Notes: generated from the sequence alone by a model not told the origin. 34,575 bases of DNA from JAZLEZ01 sp045615505 (GCA_045615505.1 JAZLEZ010000025.1:1-34575), one strand, 5' to 3'. Positions 1-7,658 are shown, counted from the stretch's first letter. Translations and numbers: made by a program.

Positions 1-345
1 AATGAGGAGGCATCCAATGTCAGTCAGGGTGAAAAACAACTTCTGACAATAGCCCGTGCATTTATGAGTAATCCAAGAATTCTTATTCTTGATGAGGCTA
101 CATCCAATGTTGATACGAGAACGGAGCGGTTGGTTCAAAAGGCAATGGAAAACCTTATGGAAAACCGAACAAGTTTCATTATTGCCCATAGGCTTTCCAC
201 AATCAGAGATGCAGATGTTATTCTTGTAATAGACAACGGAAATATTGTCGAGCAGGGAAAACATAATGAACTTCTTGCAAAGAACGGATTCTACAGTAAA
301 CTGTATATGAGTCAATTTAAGGGTGAGACAGATGGACAATCTTGA
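1..345 (+). CDS. ABC transporter ATP-binding protein, C-terminal part (start lies outside window)
   Basis: Open from base 1 to the TGA at 343-345, so only the last 114 residues are present. They hold the ABC signature (NVSQGEKQ, residues 6-13 of the fragment), a Walker B stretch (ILILDEATSNVD) and the H-loop histidine in IIAHRLSTIRDAD. This is the arrangement of exporter-type half transporters in which the ATPase follows a six-helix membrane domain on the same chain. The family couples ATP hydrolysis to export of lipids, peptides or drugs across the inner membrane. The substrate cannot be told from this fragment. The end overlaps the start of the trpR-like gene, so the two are probably co-transcribed and translationally coupled. 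Confidence 0.93.
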   Translation, partial: NEEASNVSQGEKQLLTIARAFMSNPRILILDEATSNVDTRTERLVQKAMENLMENRTSFIIAHRLSTIRDADVILVIDNGNIVEQGKHNELLAKNGFYSKLYMSQFKGETDGQS

Positions 346-610
346 GGAATTAATTGATATTCTGGCAAAGGAAAAAGACAGAAAACAGGTAAGAAAACTT
401 CTTGAAGAACTGTTGACTCCTGCAGAACTTGCAGATGTTTCAAAACGCTGGTACATCTTGAAAGAACTGTATCGTAACAAACCTCAAAGAAAAATTGCAA
501 AGGAGATGGAAGTCAGCCTTTGTAAAATTACACGCGGAGCAAGAATCCTTAAAAAGGATGATTCAAAGTTCAAATCAATCCTTTCTGATATGTTTGACTC
601 TCAAAACTGA
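332..610 (+). CDS. trpR: TrpR-family transcriptional repressor
   Basis: The product is 92 aa. I chose the ATG at 332, which has AAGGG eight bases upstream, over an in-frame GTG at 323. It aligns by eye with TrpR of enterics and Chlamydia: a helical N-terminus, LLTPAELADVSKRWYILKEL (residues 27-46), then the helix-turn-helix and ligand region ending in KITRGARILK (65-74). ITRG is the hallmark of TrpR and contains the arginine and glycine that contact L-tryptophan and the DNA. The S-N that follows in E. coli is A-R here. Known members are dimers that bind operators when loaded with tryptophan. It overlaps the ABC gene by 14 bases. YerC/YecD relatives are the main alternative but lack the ITRG motif. 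Confidence 0.8.
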   Translation: MDNLEELIDILAKEKDRKQVRKLLEELLTPAELADVSKRWYILKELYRNKPQRKIAKEMEVSLCKITRGARILKKDDSKFKSILSDMFDSQN

Positions 611-614
611 TTTC

Positions 615-781
615 AAGAGCAATTTGCAAAACTCCTTTTTAATTCTCAGGCGTTCTTTGAACCCGCTAAACGATAGTGTGAGAAACTTTAAAATACGACA
701 GTATCTCTCAGTTCTCACACTACATTTATCGAGTTCGAATTTACACCTTATTTATTAGAGGTACTTTTGAAAGTTGCTCTT
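615..781. repeat. Nested inverted repeats between convergent genes
   Basis: The outer arms are AAGAGCAA (615-622) and TTGCTCTT (774-781). The similarity extends inward imperfectly for about 20 bases (615-636 against 759-781). An inner, perfect 11-bp inverted repeat is TAGTGTGAGAA (674-684) with TTCTCACACTA (712-722) around a 27-base loop. No T-run follows, so it is not a classical terminator. It could be a folded 3' UTR shared by the two convergent transcripts or a decayed miniature inverted-repeat element. No clear target duplication is visible. Confidence 0.45.
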
Positions 782-1008
782 CAAATATTGAAAAACCTGT
801 TGAAAGCATCTTCTGCTGAGGATGCTTTTTCTTTGAGTTTTGCTTCATTCCTTTTCATTGCATTATCATCCAGTGAAAAGAATTCGCAGAAGTTTGGTCT
901 GTCTTTATCCTTTACAAGCTCGTCGATGTTTTCCCTGCAATCATAGTGTGCTCCTTTACAGAAGAATCTGCAGTTTATGCACATATGTTTTTCTTTTTCT
1001 ACAATCAT
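781..1008 (-). CDS. Small cysteine-rich protein of unknown function
   Basis: The product is 75 aa with five cysteines at residues 10, 13, 17, 24 and 41, spaced as C-x2-C-x3-C-x6-C and a later C in NFCEFF. This spacing suggests a bound metal (zinc or iron-sulfur), but I recognise no named family. The C-terminal third is charged and lysine-rich. There is no signal peptide or membrane segment, so it is probably cytoplasmic. It starts eight bases after the HIT gene ends, with a weak GAGAG ribosome site overlapping that stop, so it is the second gene of a two-gene operon. Its stop codon sits at the outer edge of the inverted repeat at 615-781. Confidence 0.7.
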   Translation of the reverse strand: MIVEKEKHMCINCRFFCKGAHYDCRENIDELVKDKDRPNFCEFFSLDDNAMKRNEAKLKEKASSAEDAFNRFFNI

Positions 1009-1016
1009 TTTTTCTC

Positions 1017-1418
1017 TCAGATTTTCAGTTTTTCGCCGTATTCCGCCATTTCGTTGTCTGCATATTTTTCATGAAAGAGACAAAAAATGTTTTTATCTTC
1101 AGCATATCGTGGAACAACATGAATATGCAGGTGAGGTACTTCCTGACCTGAAGCAGGATCATTGTTGATTAAAATGTTGCTGCCGTCGCATTTAAGTACT
1201 TCACGCATCTTTTCTTCTAGCTTCTTTGCTATGCATATCATGTGGGAAAGTGTTTCAGCCGGACATTCTCCTGTGTTTTTTACAGGATCATTTGAAATTA
1301 CAAGCGCATGTCCTTTGTGTACGGGGTTGATATCCAGAATGACAAAGCATTTGTCGTCCTGATATAGTTTTGTGCCGGGAATTAATCCGTCTCTGATTTT
1401 TGTAAATACTGTATCCAT
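1017..1418 (-). CDS. HIT family nucleotide hydrolase/transferase (HinT-like)
   Basis: The product is 133 aa, close to the usual HinT size. The histidine triad is HLHIH at residues 96-100 followed by VVPR. The middle histidine is the catalytic nucleophile in the family. The N-terminal part (FVILDINPVHKGHALVI, residues 25-41) is also canonical. Members hydrolyse nucleoside phosphoramidates or related adenylated compounds in the cytoplasm. The start ATG has a TATAAT only seven bases upstream and no visible Shine-Dalgarno sequence, so the mRNA may be leaderless. The Cys-rich gene follows immediately. The exact substrate cannot be read from the sequence. Confidence 0.93.
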   Translation of the reverse strand: MDTVFTKIRDGLIPGTKLYQDDKCFVILDINPVHKGHALVISNDPVKNTGECPAETLSHMICIAKKLEEKMREVLKCDGSNILINNDPASGQEVPHLHIHVVPRYAEDKNIFCLFHEKYADNEMAEYGEKLKI

Positions 1419-1425
1419 AGACAGT

Positions 1426-1431
1426 ATTATA
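1426..1431 (-). promoter_or_regulatory. -10 box of the HIT gene promoter
   Basis: On the minus strand this reads TATAAT, seven bases before the ATG at 1418. No good -35 lies 16-18 bp upstream, where the tRNA terminator hairpin sits. The spacing would place the transcription start at or within a base or two of the start codon. Confidence 0.5.
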
Positions 1432-1441
1432 CACCTAAATA

Positions 1442-1473
1442 CAAAAAAAAGAGAACAAAACAGTTCTCTTTTT
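1442..1473 (-). terminator. Rho-independent terminator after tRNA-Pro
   Basis: A perfect 11-bp stem (1446-1456 with 1463-1473) encloses a six-base loop. On the minus strand it ends in a run of T residues (1442-1450 read in reverse). It lies just 3' of tRNA-Pro and would separate the tRNA from the HIT gene downstream. Confidence 0.85.
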
Positions 1474-1476
1474 CAT

Positions 1477-1549
1477 TCGGCCAGAGTGGATTTGAACCAC
1501 CGACCCCTTGGTCCCGAACCAAGTGCGCTAGCCCCTGCGCTACTGGCCG
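1477..1549 (-). tRNA. tRNA-Pro (anticodon CGG)
   Basis: The minus strand folds into a full cloverleaf. The acceptor stem is CGGCCAG/CTGGCCG with discriminator A. The D stem is GCGC/GCGC. The anticodon stem is CTTGG/CCAAG around TTCGGGA, giving anticodon CGG for codon CCG. The T arm carries TTCAAAT. The C1-G72 pair is typical of bacterial tRNA-Pro. The 3' CCA is not encoded. It has its own promoter at 1562-1590 and its own terminator. Confidence 0.96.
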
Positions 1550-1561
1550 CTAACAGTGTTG

Positions 1562-1590
1562 AGTTTATTTTTTTATCAAGACCGTGTCAA
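1562..1590 (-). promoter_or_regulatory. Sigma-70-type promoter of tRNA-Pro
   Basis: The minus strand has TTGACA (1585-1590), a 17-bp spacer and TAAACT (1562-1567). The predicted start lies a few bases before the tRNA 5' end at 1549. Confidence 0.75.
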
Positions 1591-1601
1591 TTATACTTCC
1601 A

Positions 1602-1631
1602 TTGACAAGTGTTTGACTATAATGGTATTTT
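1602..1631 (+). promoter_or_regulatory. Possible promoter of the SurA/PpiD-like gene
   Basis: TTGACA (1602-1607) is followed after 18 bp by TATTTT (1626-1631), about 55 bases before the start codon. A TATAAT at 1618-1623 also lies here but has no matching -35 at the right distance. The assignment is tentative. Confidence 0.4.
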
Positions 1632-1686
1632 ATTCGCGTGCTTATAGCATTTGGAAATACACGCTCGTATAAAGAGGTCTAGCACA

Positions 1687-3219
1687 ATGGCTGATAAGAA
1701 AGTCGGTTCTGAATCAGGACTTAAAATTGAAAAAAACAAAAAAGAAAAGAGTGAATGGACAGCTAAAAAGATTGCTACAACGGTAATTATTGCAATTCTT
1801 GCTTTTCTTATGATCGGTGGTTCATTCTACTATATCTTCACTCCCGGTTTCAGAGATGATGCAAATGCATTCGGGTTTTATGACGGAAAACCTGTCAAAT
1901 TTGAAAACAACAATGTCTTCGGAAGAACGCTTCAGAATGATCAGGATTATGTAAATGGATATTCTACCGGAGACTACAATCAAATATACAAGAGTTGGAA
2001 TCTTGCATATCAAGCTCAGGTAATTTATGAAGCTCTCAACGGTATGGCGGAAAAGGCAAAAATTGATTCTCCGGACGAACTTGTCAAAGATTTTATTCTG
2101 AAATCAGGCATTTACAACGGCGAAAACGGGGAATTTGATGAAGAATTGTACAATTCAATCAATCCTTCAGACAGACAGCTGTTTACGGATTATGTCCGTG
2201 AAGCTGTTCCTTATCAGATTGTATTGGGTGATTTTGCAACAACACTCCTTCCTGAAGGTGAAAAGGAATTTATCAGTACTCTTAATAAGAATGCCAGAGA
2301 TTTCAGTTATTTTAACATAGATTATAATGTCTATCCTTCCGATCTTGCGACCGATTATGTTGAAGCAAATAAAGATTTGTTCAAAAAACTCGATTTGTCC
2401 ATGATTACATGCGATACAGAAGAAAACGCAAACAAGGCCTATGATGCACTCAAAGCAGGTCAGAATTGGTCTGAAGTCGTCAAGAATTATTCACTTGACA
2501 ACTATGCTGAAAATGACGGTGTGCTCGGTTCTGTCCTCTATGCAAATATTGTGGCTACAAACCTGGCAGATACCGGAGATATTTCAAAAATCACAGCCCT
2601 TTCCAAAAATGAGTTTACTGCTCCTCTTCAGGGACCTTATGCTTGGGCAATTTACAAGCTCAATGCTGATGTTGTTGAACCTGAAGTTGATGACAGTGTT
2701 CTCTCTTATGCAAAGTCTGTTGTTTACTCAAAGACTCCTGATGCGGTTAAACCGTATATCGAGAATGCAGTTGCATCTGCAGTTTCCGAAGTTGAAAAGA
2801 ATTTTGAAAGTGCTGCTTCATCTTTCAGTACAGGTATTGTAACCGTAAAGGGTGCAACCAATAATATCGGAAATTCACAGTTTGCAGTCGGACTTCAGTA
2901 TTCTGACCCTACTGCTGTTTTGGCGGTTGCTGCTTCTGAAAATGAAGATTTGGCAAAACAGCTTTTCAGCGGAAAAATCGGTCAGCTTATCGGACCTGTG
3001 GAAACGGAAGACGGAACATTGTTCGTAAGAATCGATGATGATAATTCCGTGTCCGCAATGTCTTCTGTGGTTGATTCGTATTACGATTTCTACAAGAGCC
3101 AGTTGTCTTGGGCAGATTTACGGGATGCAGTTATCACAAGTGAGAAGCACGAAGATAAATTTGCTCAAAAATTCTTTGATATGTTTTTAGGTAACGCTGC
3201 AACAATTCAGCAGAACTGA
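1687..3219 (+). CDS. Membrane-anchored SurA/PpiD-like folding factor (SurA_N/parvulin-type)
   Basis: The product is 510 aa from the ATG at 1687, which has AAGAGG about ten bases upstream. An in-frame TTG at 1651 would add 12 residues that match nothing. A lysine-rich cytoplasmic tail (1-28) is followed by one hydrophobic segment (about 29-52). The long extracytoplasmic part has a SurA_N-like helical region (YQAQVIYEAL, then EFDEELYNSINPSDRQLFTDYVRE). A degenerate parvulin-like region follows (ENANKAYDALKAGQNWSEVVKNYS, then ITALSKNEFTAPLQG). Family members chaperone or isomerise outer-membrane proteins in the periplasm. Parvulin active-site residues are not clearly conserved, so it may be a chaperone only. 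It has its own terminator. Confidence 0.75.
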   Translation: MADKKVGSESGLKIEKNKKEKSEWTAKKIATTVIIAILAFLMIGGSFYYIFTPGFRDDANAFGFYDGKPVKFENNNVFGRTLQNDQDYVNGYSTGDYNQIYKSWNLAYQAQVIYEALNGMAEKAKIDSPDELVKDFILKSGIYNGENGEFDEELYNSINPSDRQLFTDYVREAVPYQIVLGDFATTLLPEGEKEFISTLNKNARDFSYFNIDYNVYPSDLATDYVEANKDLFKKLDLSMITCDTEENANKAYDALKAGQNWSEVVKNYSLDNYAENDGVLGSVLYANIVATNLADTGDISKITALSKNEFTAPLQGPYAWAIYKLNADVVEPEVDDSVLSYAKSVVYSKTPDAVKPYIENAVASAVSEVEKNFESAASSFSTGIVTVKGATNNIGNSQFAVGLQYSDPTAVLAVAASENEDLAKQLFSGKIGQLIGPVETEDGTLFVRIDDDNSVSAMSSVVDSYYDFYKSQLSWADLRDAVITSEKHEDKFAQKFFDMFLGNAATIQQN

Positions 3220-3234
3220 AGATAAACGAGATAT

Positions 3235-3263
3235 AAGACGGAACCTTCGGGTTCCGTCTTTTT
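3235..3263 (+). terminator. Rho-independent terminator
   Basis: An 11-bp perfect stem (3235-3245 with 3250-3260) encloses a TTCG tetraloop and is followed by T residues. It lies 15 bases after the SurA/PpiD-like stop codon and separates that gene from the glycan locus. Confidence 0.95.
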
Positions 3264-3279
3264 GATATAGGACCGGAAT

Positions 3280-4326
3280 GTGAAAAAACTGATGTTTGTT
3301 GCATCCTCTATGAGCAGAGGCGGAGCTGAAAGAGTCATATCAATTCTTTCCGATTACTATGTCAAAAACGGATGGGATGTTAGTATTCTTGTTCTTTTCA
3401 GCGGACTTGAAGGCTATTCAATAAATCCGTCCATAAAAATAATTGACAGAACATCTGCAAAACCCAGCAGACTCAGATTTTTTGAATGTATCCGTATTGC
3501 CAGACACACCATCAGAGATGAGAAACCCGATGTTATTCTGTCTTTTCTTGTTTCAATTTGTCTTATAATGGGATTTGCGTGTATCGGTCTGAAATCAAAG
3601 CTTATCTGCTGTGAACGAAATGATCCTGCAAAAACCAAAAGAAGTTGGCTGTACAGAGTAATAATCAATGTTATTTATTCAAAATGCAGCAAAACTGTTC
3701 TTCAAACCAAGCGAGCCTATGATTATTTTCCTCAAAAGGTTCGGAACAACAGTATAATCATTCCGAATCCTGTGAAAGTTGAAGTAAAATGTTCTTCATC
3801 TAAAAACAGATTTGTAGCTTTGGGAAGACTTACAAAACAGAAAAATCACTCGTTGCTGATAGATGCATTCAGTCTTGTTCATGAAAAACATCCGGATTGG
3901 ACTTTGGATATTTACGGAGACGGAATACTTGAAAACGATATCAGAAACAAAATTAAGCGCATGAATCTGACAGAATATGTGCATCTTATGGGAAATGTAA
4001 AAGATGTTCATAATAAAATTTCCGATGCTTCATGTTTTGTTCTTTCTTCTGATTATGAAGGTCTTTCCAATGCCTTGATTGAGGCCATGCAGATGGGTAT
4101 GTGCTGCATTTCCACAAATTGTGCAGGCAGTGATGATGCAATAGAAAACGGTAAAAACGGTATTTTGGTTCCGGTAGGGAATCTGAAGGCATTATCAGAG
4201 GCGATGATGTTTGTAATTGAGAATCCCGATGAAAGAAAGTCAATGGCAGCAAAAGCAGCTCAGACATCTGTTTCTTATGGTGTTGATAATGTAATTGACA
4301 GGTGGAAAGAAGTCATTGAAAATTGA
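3280..4326 (+). CDS. Glycosyltransferase family 4 protein
   Basis: The product is 348 aa with a GTG start and AGGA at 3269-3272 upstream. The N-terminus, KKLMFVASSMSRGGAERVI, is the glycine-rich loop typical of GT-B enzymes. The C-terminal domain starts near FVALGRLTKQKNHSLLIDAF and contains the GT4 E-x7-E signature (Glu260 and Glu268 in YEGLSNALIEAM). Such enzymes transfer a sugar from a nucleotide donor to a lipid-linked glycan on the cytoplasmic face of the inner membrane with retention of configuration. There is no signal peptide. It is the first gene after the terminator and the likely start of the surface-glycan operon. The sugar cannot be inferred. Confidence 0.93.
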   Translation: MKKLMFVASSMSRGGAERVISILSDYYVKNGWDVSILVLFSGLEGYSINPSIKIIDRTSAKPSRLRFFECIRIARHTIRDEKPDVILSFLVSICLIMGFACIGLKSKLICCERNDPAKTKRSWLYRVIINVIYSKCSKTVLQTKRAYDYFPQKVRNNSIIIPNPVKVEVKCSSSKNRFVALGRLTKQKNHSLLIDAFSLVHEKHPDWTLDIYGDGILENDIRNKIKRMNLTEYVHLMGNVKDVHNKISDASCFVLSSDYEGLSNALIEAMQMGMCCISTNCAGSDDAIENGKNGILVPVGNLKALSEAMMFVIENPDERKSMAAKAAQTSVSYGVDNVIDRWKEVIEN

Positions 4327-4342
4327 ATTAAGGGTTTAGAAA

Positions 4343-5416
4343 ATGTTGAATTTTGCTGTAGGCCCGGTAATGTCCGGAGATGAAATCAGAAGAATCGGAA
4401 GCGAACAGGTTCCGTATTTCAGAACATCGGAATTCTCTGAAATTATGCTGGAAAACGAAAGGTTGATGATTGAATTTGCCAAGGCTCCAGAGTCAAGCAG
4501 AGTTGCATTTATCACCGGTAGCGGAACAGCCTCCATGGAAGCAGCTGTAATCAACACTTTGGATAGTAATGACAAAGTTCTTGTAGTCAACGGCGGAGGT
4601 TTCGGAAAAAGATTTGAAGAGATTCTGTCAATTCACAGAATAAATCACGAGCAGATTATTCTCAAATCGGGATGTACTTTGACGGAGAACGATTTGAACC
4701 CATTTGAAAACAAAGGTTTTACTGCTTTCCTTGTTAATATCCATGAAACATCTACCGGTGTGTACTATGATACTGATCTTATTGCAGATTTCTGTAAAAG
4801 AAACAAACTTTTTCTCATAGTCGATGCAATATCTTCATTTCTGGCAGATAGTTTTGATATGGCTTCAATTGGTGCATCTGTAATGATTACAGGTTCTCAA
4901 AAGGCGTTGGCCTGTCCTCCGGGAATTTCAATTATCGTTCTTGCCCCAAAAGCTCTTGAAAGGATTGAACAGATTGACTGCGGTTGTATGTATCTCAATC
5001 TGAAAACTGCGCTTAAAGACGGCGAACGAGGGCAGACTCCGTTTACACCGGCTGTAGGTATATTGAGACAGATAAATGCAAGACTCAGGGAAATAAAAAA
5101 ATCCGGCGGAGTTCAAACTGAAACTGAGAGAATTGCTTCTCTTGCTGAGTATTTCAGAAATAACATCAAAGATCTTCCTTTTGAGATTTTTTCAGACAGA
5201 ATGTCAAATGCAGTTACTCCTATTCATCCGCTTACTGCGAGCGCAAATGACATTTTCGTAATTCTTAAAGAAGAGTACGGAATCTGGATTTGTCCCAACG
5301 GCGGAGATTTAAAGGATAAAGTATTCAGAGTGGGGCATATAGGTAATCTTACGGAAGCTGATTATGATAAATTACTTGATGCGTTCCGCGATTTGAAGAA
5401 GAGGAATATTATTTAA
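4343..5416 (+). CDS. Class V PLP-dependent aminotransferase (PhnW/AGXT-like)
   Basis: The product is 357 aa. AAGGG lies nine bases before the ATG. The fold-type I features are NFAVGPVMSGDEI at the N-terminus, the GSGTASMEAAV cofactor-phosphate loop, the aspartate in FLIVDAISSF, and Lys187 in TGSQKALACPPG as the probable Schiff-base lysine. It resembles the alanine-glyoxylate and 2-aminoethylphosphonate aminotransferase group, which move amino groups between small substrates. Its stop overlaps the start of the cytidylyltransferase fusion (TAATG), so the two are translationally coupled. I infer that it supplies or removes the amino group on the small molecule that is then CDP-activated. No PEP mutase or phosphonopyruvate decarboxylase gene is present, so a phosphonate substrate is not supported. 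Confidence 0.88.
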   Translation: MLNFAVGPVMSGDEIRRIGSEQVPYFRTSEFSEIMLENERLMIEFAKAPESSRVAFITGSGTASMEAAVINTLDSNDKVLVVNGGGFGKRFEEILSIHRINHEQIILKSGCTLTENDLNPFENKGFTAFLVNIHETSTGVYYDTDLIADFCKRNKLFLIVDAISSFLADSFDMASIGASVMITGSQKALACPPGISIIVLAPKALERIEQIDCGCMYLNLKTALKDGERGQTPFTPAVGILRQINARLREIKKSGGVQTETERIASLAEYFRNNIKDLPFEIFSDRMSNAVTPIHPLTASANDIFVILKEEYGIWICPNGGDLKDKVFRVGHIGNLTEADYDKLLDAFRDLKKRNII

Positions 5417-6756
5417 TGATAAAGGTAATTACTTACGGTACTTATGATTTGTTTCACATGGGACATCAGCTTCTTTTGGAGAGAGCAAAAGCTCTCGGTG
5501 ACTATCTGATTGTAGCTGTTACTGCAGATGATTTTGATAAAAACAGAGGAAAAGTGAATGTAAAACAGTCGCTTTCTGAAAGAATTGAAAATGTTCGTAA
5601 GACAGGTCTTGCAGATGAAATAATCATTGAAGAGTACGAAGGTCAGAAAATCGATGACATAATCCGATACGGAATTGATATTTTCACAGTCGGGTCTGAT
5701 TGGAAGGGTAAGTTTGATTATCTTAAGGAGTATTGCAAAGTTGTCTATCTTCCCAGAACAGAGGGCGTATCAAGCTCTGAAATCAGATGTAGGGAAAATA
5801 AGATCAGAATAGGTTTTGCAGGTGAGCAATCCTATATAAACAAGTACCTGAATGAGTGCTCCTATGTAAACGGAATTGAAATATCAGGTCTGTTTTCAGG
5901 TGATAAGGATGTTTTGGAAGATAGGTTCAAAGACACAAAGCTGTTTTCGGATTATGAGACATTGCTTAATGAAAGTGATGCTGTTTACATAGCTTCAAAA
6001 CCCGAATTGCACTATCCGCAGATTAAACTTGCACTACAGAAAAAGAAACATGTTCTTTGTGAATCGCCTGTTGCTATGTCAAAGAAACAGTGTAATCAGC
6101 TGTTCAGAATTGCTGAGCAAAACGGTGTAATTCTCATGGACTGTATAAAAACTGCCTACTCAACTGCTTTTCACAGACTTACATTACTCGCAAAGACCGG
6201 GAAAATCGGAAAGGTGGTGAATATTGAGGCTACCTGTACAAGTCTCTTGGGCAAGGATGGTTTATCTCACCTTGGAAAACAATGGAAGAGTATTTGTGCT
6301 TGGGGGCCTACTGCCATGCTTCCGATTTATCAGATTCTCGGGACAAAATTTCAGGAAAAAACCATTATTACAAAGTACCTTGACCGAAAAACAGGATTTG
6401 ATGCTTTTACAAGGGTAAATTTCATATATAAGAACGCTACAGCCTCAATTAATGTAGGAAAAGGTGTAAAATCTGAAGGTGAATTGATTGTCAGCGGAAC
6501 AAAGGGTTATTTTTACATACCTGCGCCATGGTGGAAAACTGACTACTTTGAAATAAGATATGAGAATCCTGCCGAAAACAAAAGGTATTTTTTCTCTCTT
6601 GAAGGAGAGGGAATCAGAAATGCCATGGTTTCATTTGCAAAATCAATTCAGACGAAACATTCTTCTTCATATATCGATATGGATATTTCCGGGGCTATCT
6701 GTTCCGTAATAGATGACTTTGAAAACAAGGTCGATGTCAGGGAGATAAAATTCTGA
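5416..6756 (+). CDS. Fusion: TagD/GCT-like cytidylyltransferase and Gfo/Idh/MocA-like oxidoreductase domain
   Basis: The product is 446 aa with two domains. Residues 1-125 closely match CTP:glycerol-3-phosphate cytidylyltransferases: TYGTYDLFHMGH with the HxGH nucleotides-binding motif at 14-17, GSDWKGKFDYLKE (93-105), and YLPRTEGVSSSEIR (111-124), equivalent to the ISTTxI motif. Residues 130-446 resemble a Gfo/Idh/MocA dehydrogenase: a degenerate dinucleotide loop (GFAGEQ, 133-138), YIASKPELHYPQIKLAL, then HVLCESPVAM (212-221). The usual EKP motif is ESP here, replacing the lysine that is normally catalytic. It probably makes a CDP-linked polyol or amino-alcohol, with the second domain reducing or binding the precursor. 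The LicD genes downstream are the likely users. The exact substrate is unknown. Confidence 0.88.
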   Translation: MIKVITYGTYDLFHMGHQLLLERAKALGDYLIVAVTADDFDKNRGKVNVKQSLSERIENVRKTGLADEIIIEEYEGQKIDDIIRYGIDIFTVGSDWKGKFDYLKEYCKVVYLPRTEGVSSSEIRCRENKIRIGFAGEQSYINKYLNECSYVNGIEISGLFSGDKDVLEDRFKDTKLFSDYETLLNESDAVYIASKPELHYPQIKLALQKKKHVLCESPVAMSKKQCNQLFRIAEQNGVILMDCIKTAYSTAFHRLTLLAKTGKIGKVVNIEATCTSLLGKDGLSHLGKQWKSICAWGPTAMLPIYQILGTKFQEKTIITKYLDRKTGFDAFTRVNFIYKNATASINVGKGVKSEGELIVSGTKGYFYIPAPWWKTDYFEIRYENPAENKRYFFSLEGEGIRNAMVSFAKSIQTKHSSSYIDMDISGAICSVIDDFENKVDVREIKF

Positions 6757-7658
6757 TGGCTTCCGGATTTCTTAAGATTGGAAAAAAAATAGCAGGCTAT
6801 ATTCTCACTGACAAGGCTTATGTTAAGCTGAACTATCTTATTGACGCAAAAGAAAAATTGAACCTGAGCAATCCGGTTTCATATACACAAAAACTTCAAT
6901 ATTTAAAACTTTACTGTCATAACCCTCTTTATACAACTTTAGTAGACAAACTTAGTGTTAAGGAATATGTAGCGGAAAAAATAGGTTCAGAGCATATTAT
7001 TCCTCTTCTTGGGGTTTGGAACAGTGGAGATGAGATTGATTTTGACAGTCTTCCAAATCAGTTTGTTTTGAAAGTCTCTCATGATAGTGGCGGTATAATC
7101 ATTTGTAAGAATAAATCTGAATTGGATATTGCACAGACACGGAAAAGAATAGATTCACTTCTGAAGTATAACTACTATAAGTACAGTCGTGAATGGCCGT
7201 ATAAAAATGTACCTAGAAAAGTAATTGCCGAAAAATACATGTGTTCTGAAAATGAGGAATCGTTATCAGATTACAAGTTCTTCTGTTTTAACGGTAAACC
7301 TGAATTCCTATATGTTTCAAAATATGAGCATACGGAAGACGAAGAATTATCGTTTGTTACAATGGATTGGGAAATTGCTCCCTTTCAAAGAGCCGATCAT
7401 AAATTACTTTCAGAATTACCTGCAAAACCGGTTTGTTTTGATGAAATGGTCGAAATTGCAAAAAAATTATCTGAAAATATTCCGTTTGTAAGGGTTGATT
7501 TATATCAGATAAACGGTACTGTATTTTTCGGAGAGATGTCATTTTTCCCGACCGGAGGGGTGTCGAAGTTTTATCCGGAGAAATACAACGACTTAATTGG
7601 GGATTTGATTATTCTGCCAAAAAGGAAGAAATATGATGATAAGAGAGAAACTGATTGA
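6756..7658 (+). CDS. TupA-like ATP-grasp protein
   Basis: The product is 300 aa and starts within TGATG of the previous stop. ATP-grasp features of the TupA-like family are visible: NPVSYTQKLQYLKLY (39-53), FVLKVSHDSGG (103-113), DYKFFCFNGKPEF (172-184), VRVDLYQING (245-254) and FGEMSFFPTGG (258-268), where the acidic residues would bind magnesium and ATP. TupA is known from teichuronopeptide synthesis, and relatives are common in capsule clusters, where they are thought to ligate amino acids or similar groups to glycans. It is cytoplasmic with no signal peptide. Its role here, modifying the repeat unit, is inferred from context. An A8 run lies at codons 9-11. Confidence 0.85.
   Translation: MASGFLKIGKKIAGYILTDKAYVKLNYLIDAKEKLNLSNPVSYTQKLQYLKLYCHNPLYTTLVDKLSVKEYVAEKIGSEHIIPLLGVWNSGDEIDFDSLPNQFVLKVSHDSGGIIICKNKSELDIAQTRKRIDSLLKYNYYKYSREWPYKNVPRKVIAEKYMCSENEESLSDYKFFCFNGKPEFLYVSKYEHTEDEELSFVTMDWEIAPFQRADHKLLSELPAKPVCFDEMVEIAKKLSENIPFVRVDLYQINGTVFFGEMSFFPTGGVSKFYPEKYNDLIGDLIILPKRKKYDDKRETD

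Noticed and set aside
323..331. GTG at 323 as the trpR start
   Set aside because: The ATG at 332 has a better spaced ribosome site (AAGGG), and the three extra residues add nothing conserved.
4343..6756. 2-aminoethylphosphonate pathway, suggested by the PhnW-like aminotransferase and a cytidylyltransferase
   Set aside because: No PEP mutase or phosphonopyruvate decarboxylase is in the window, and the cytidylyltransferase is TagD-like rather than the LicC-like type used for phosphonates.
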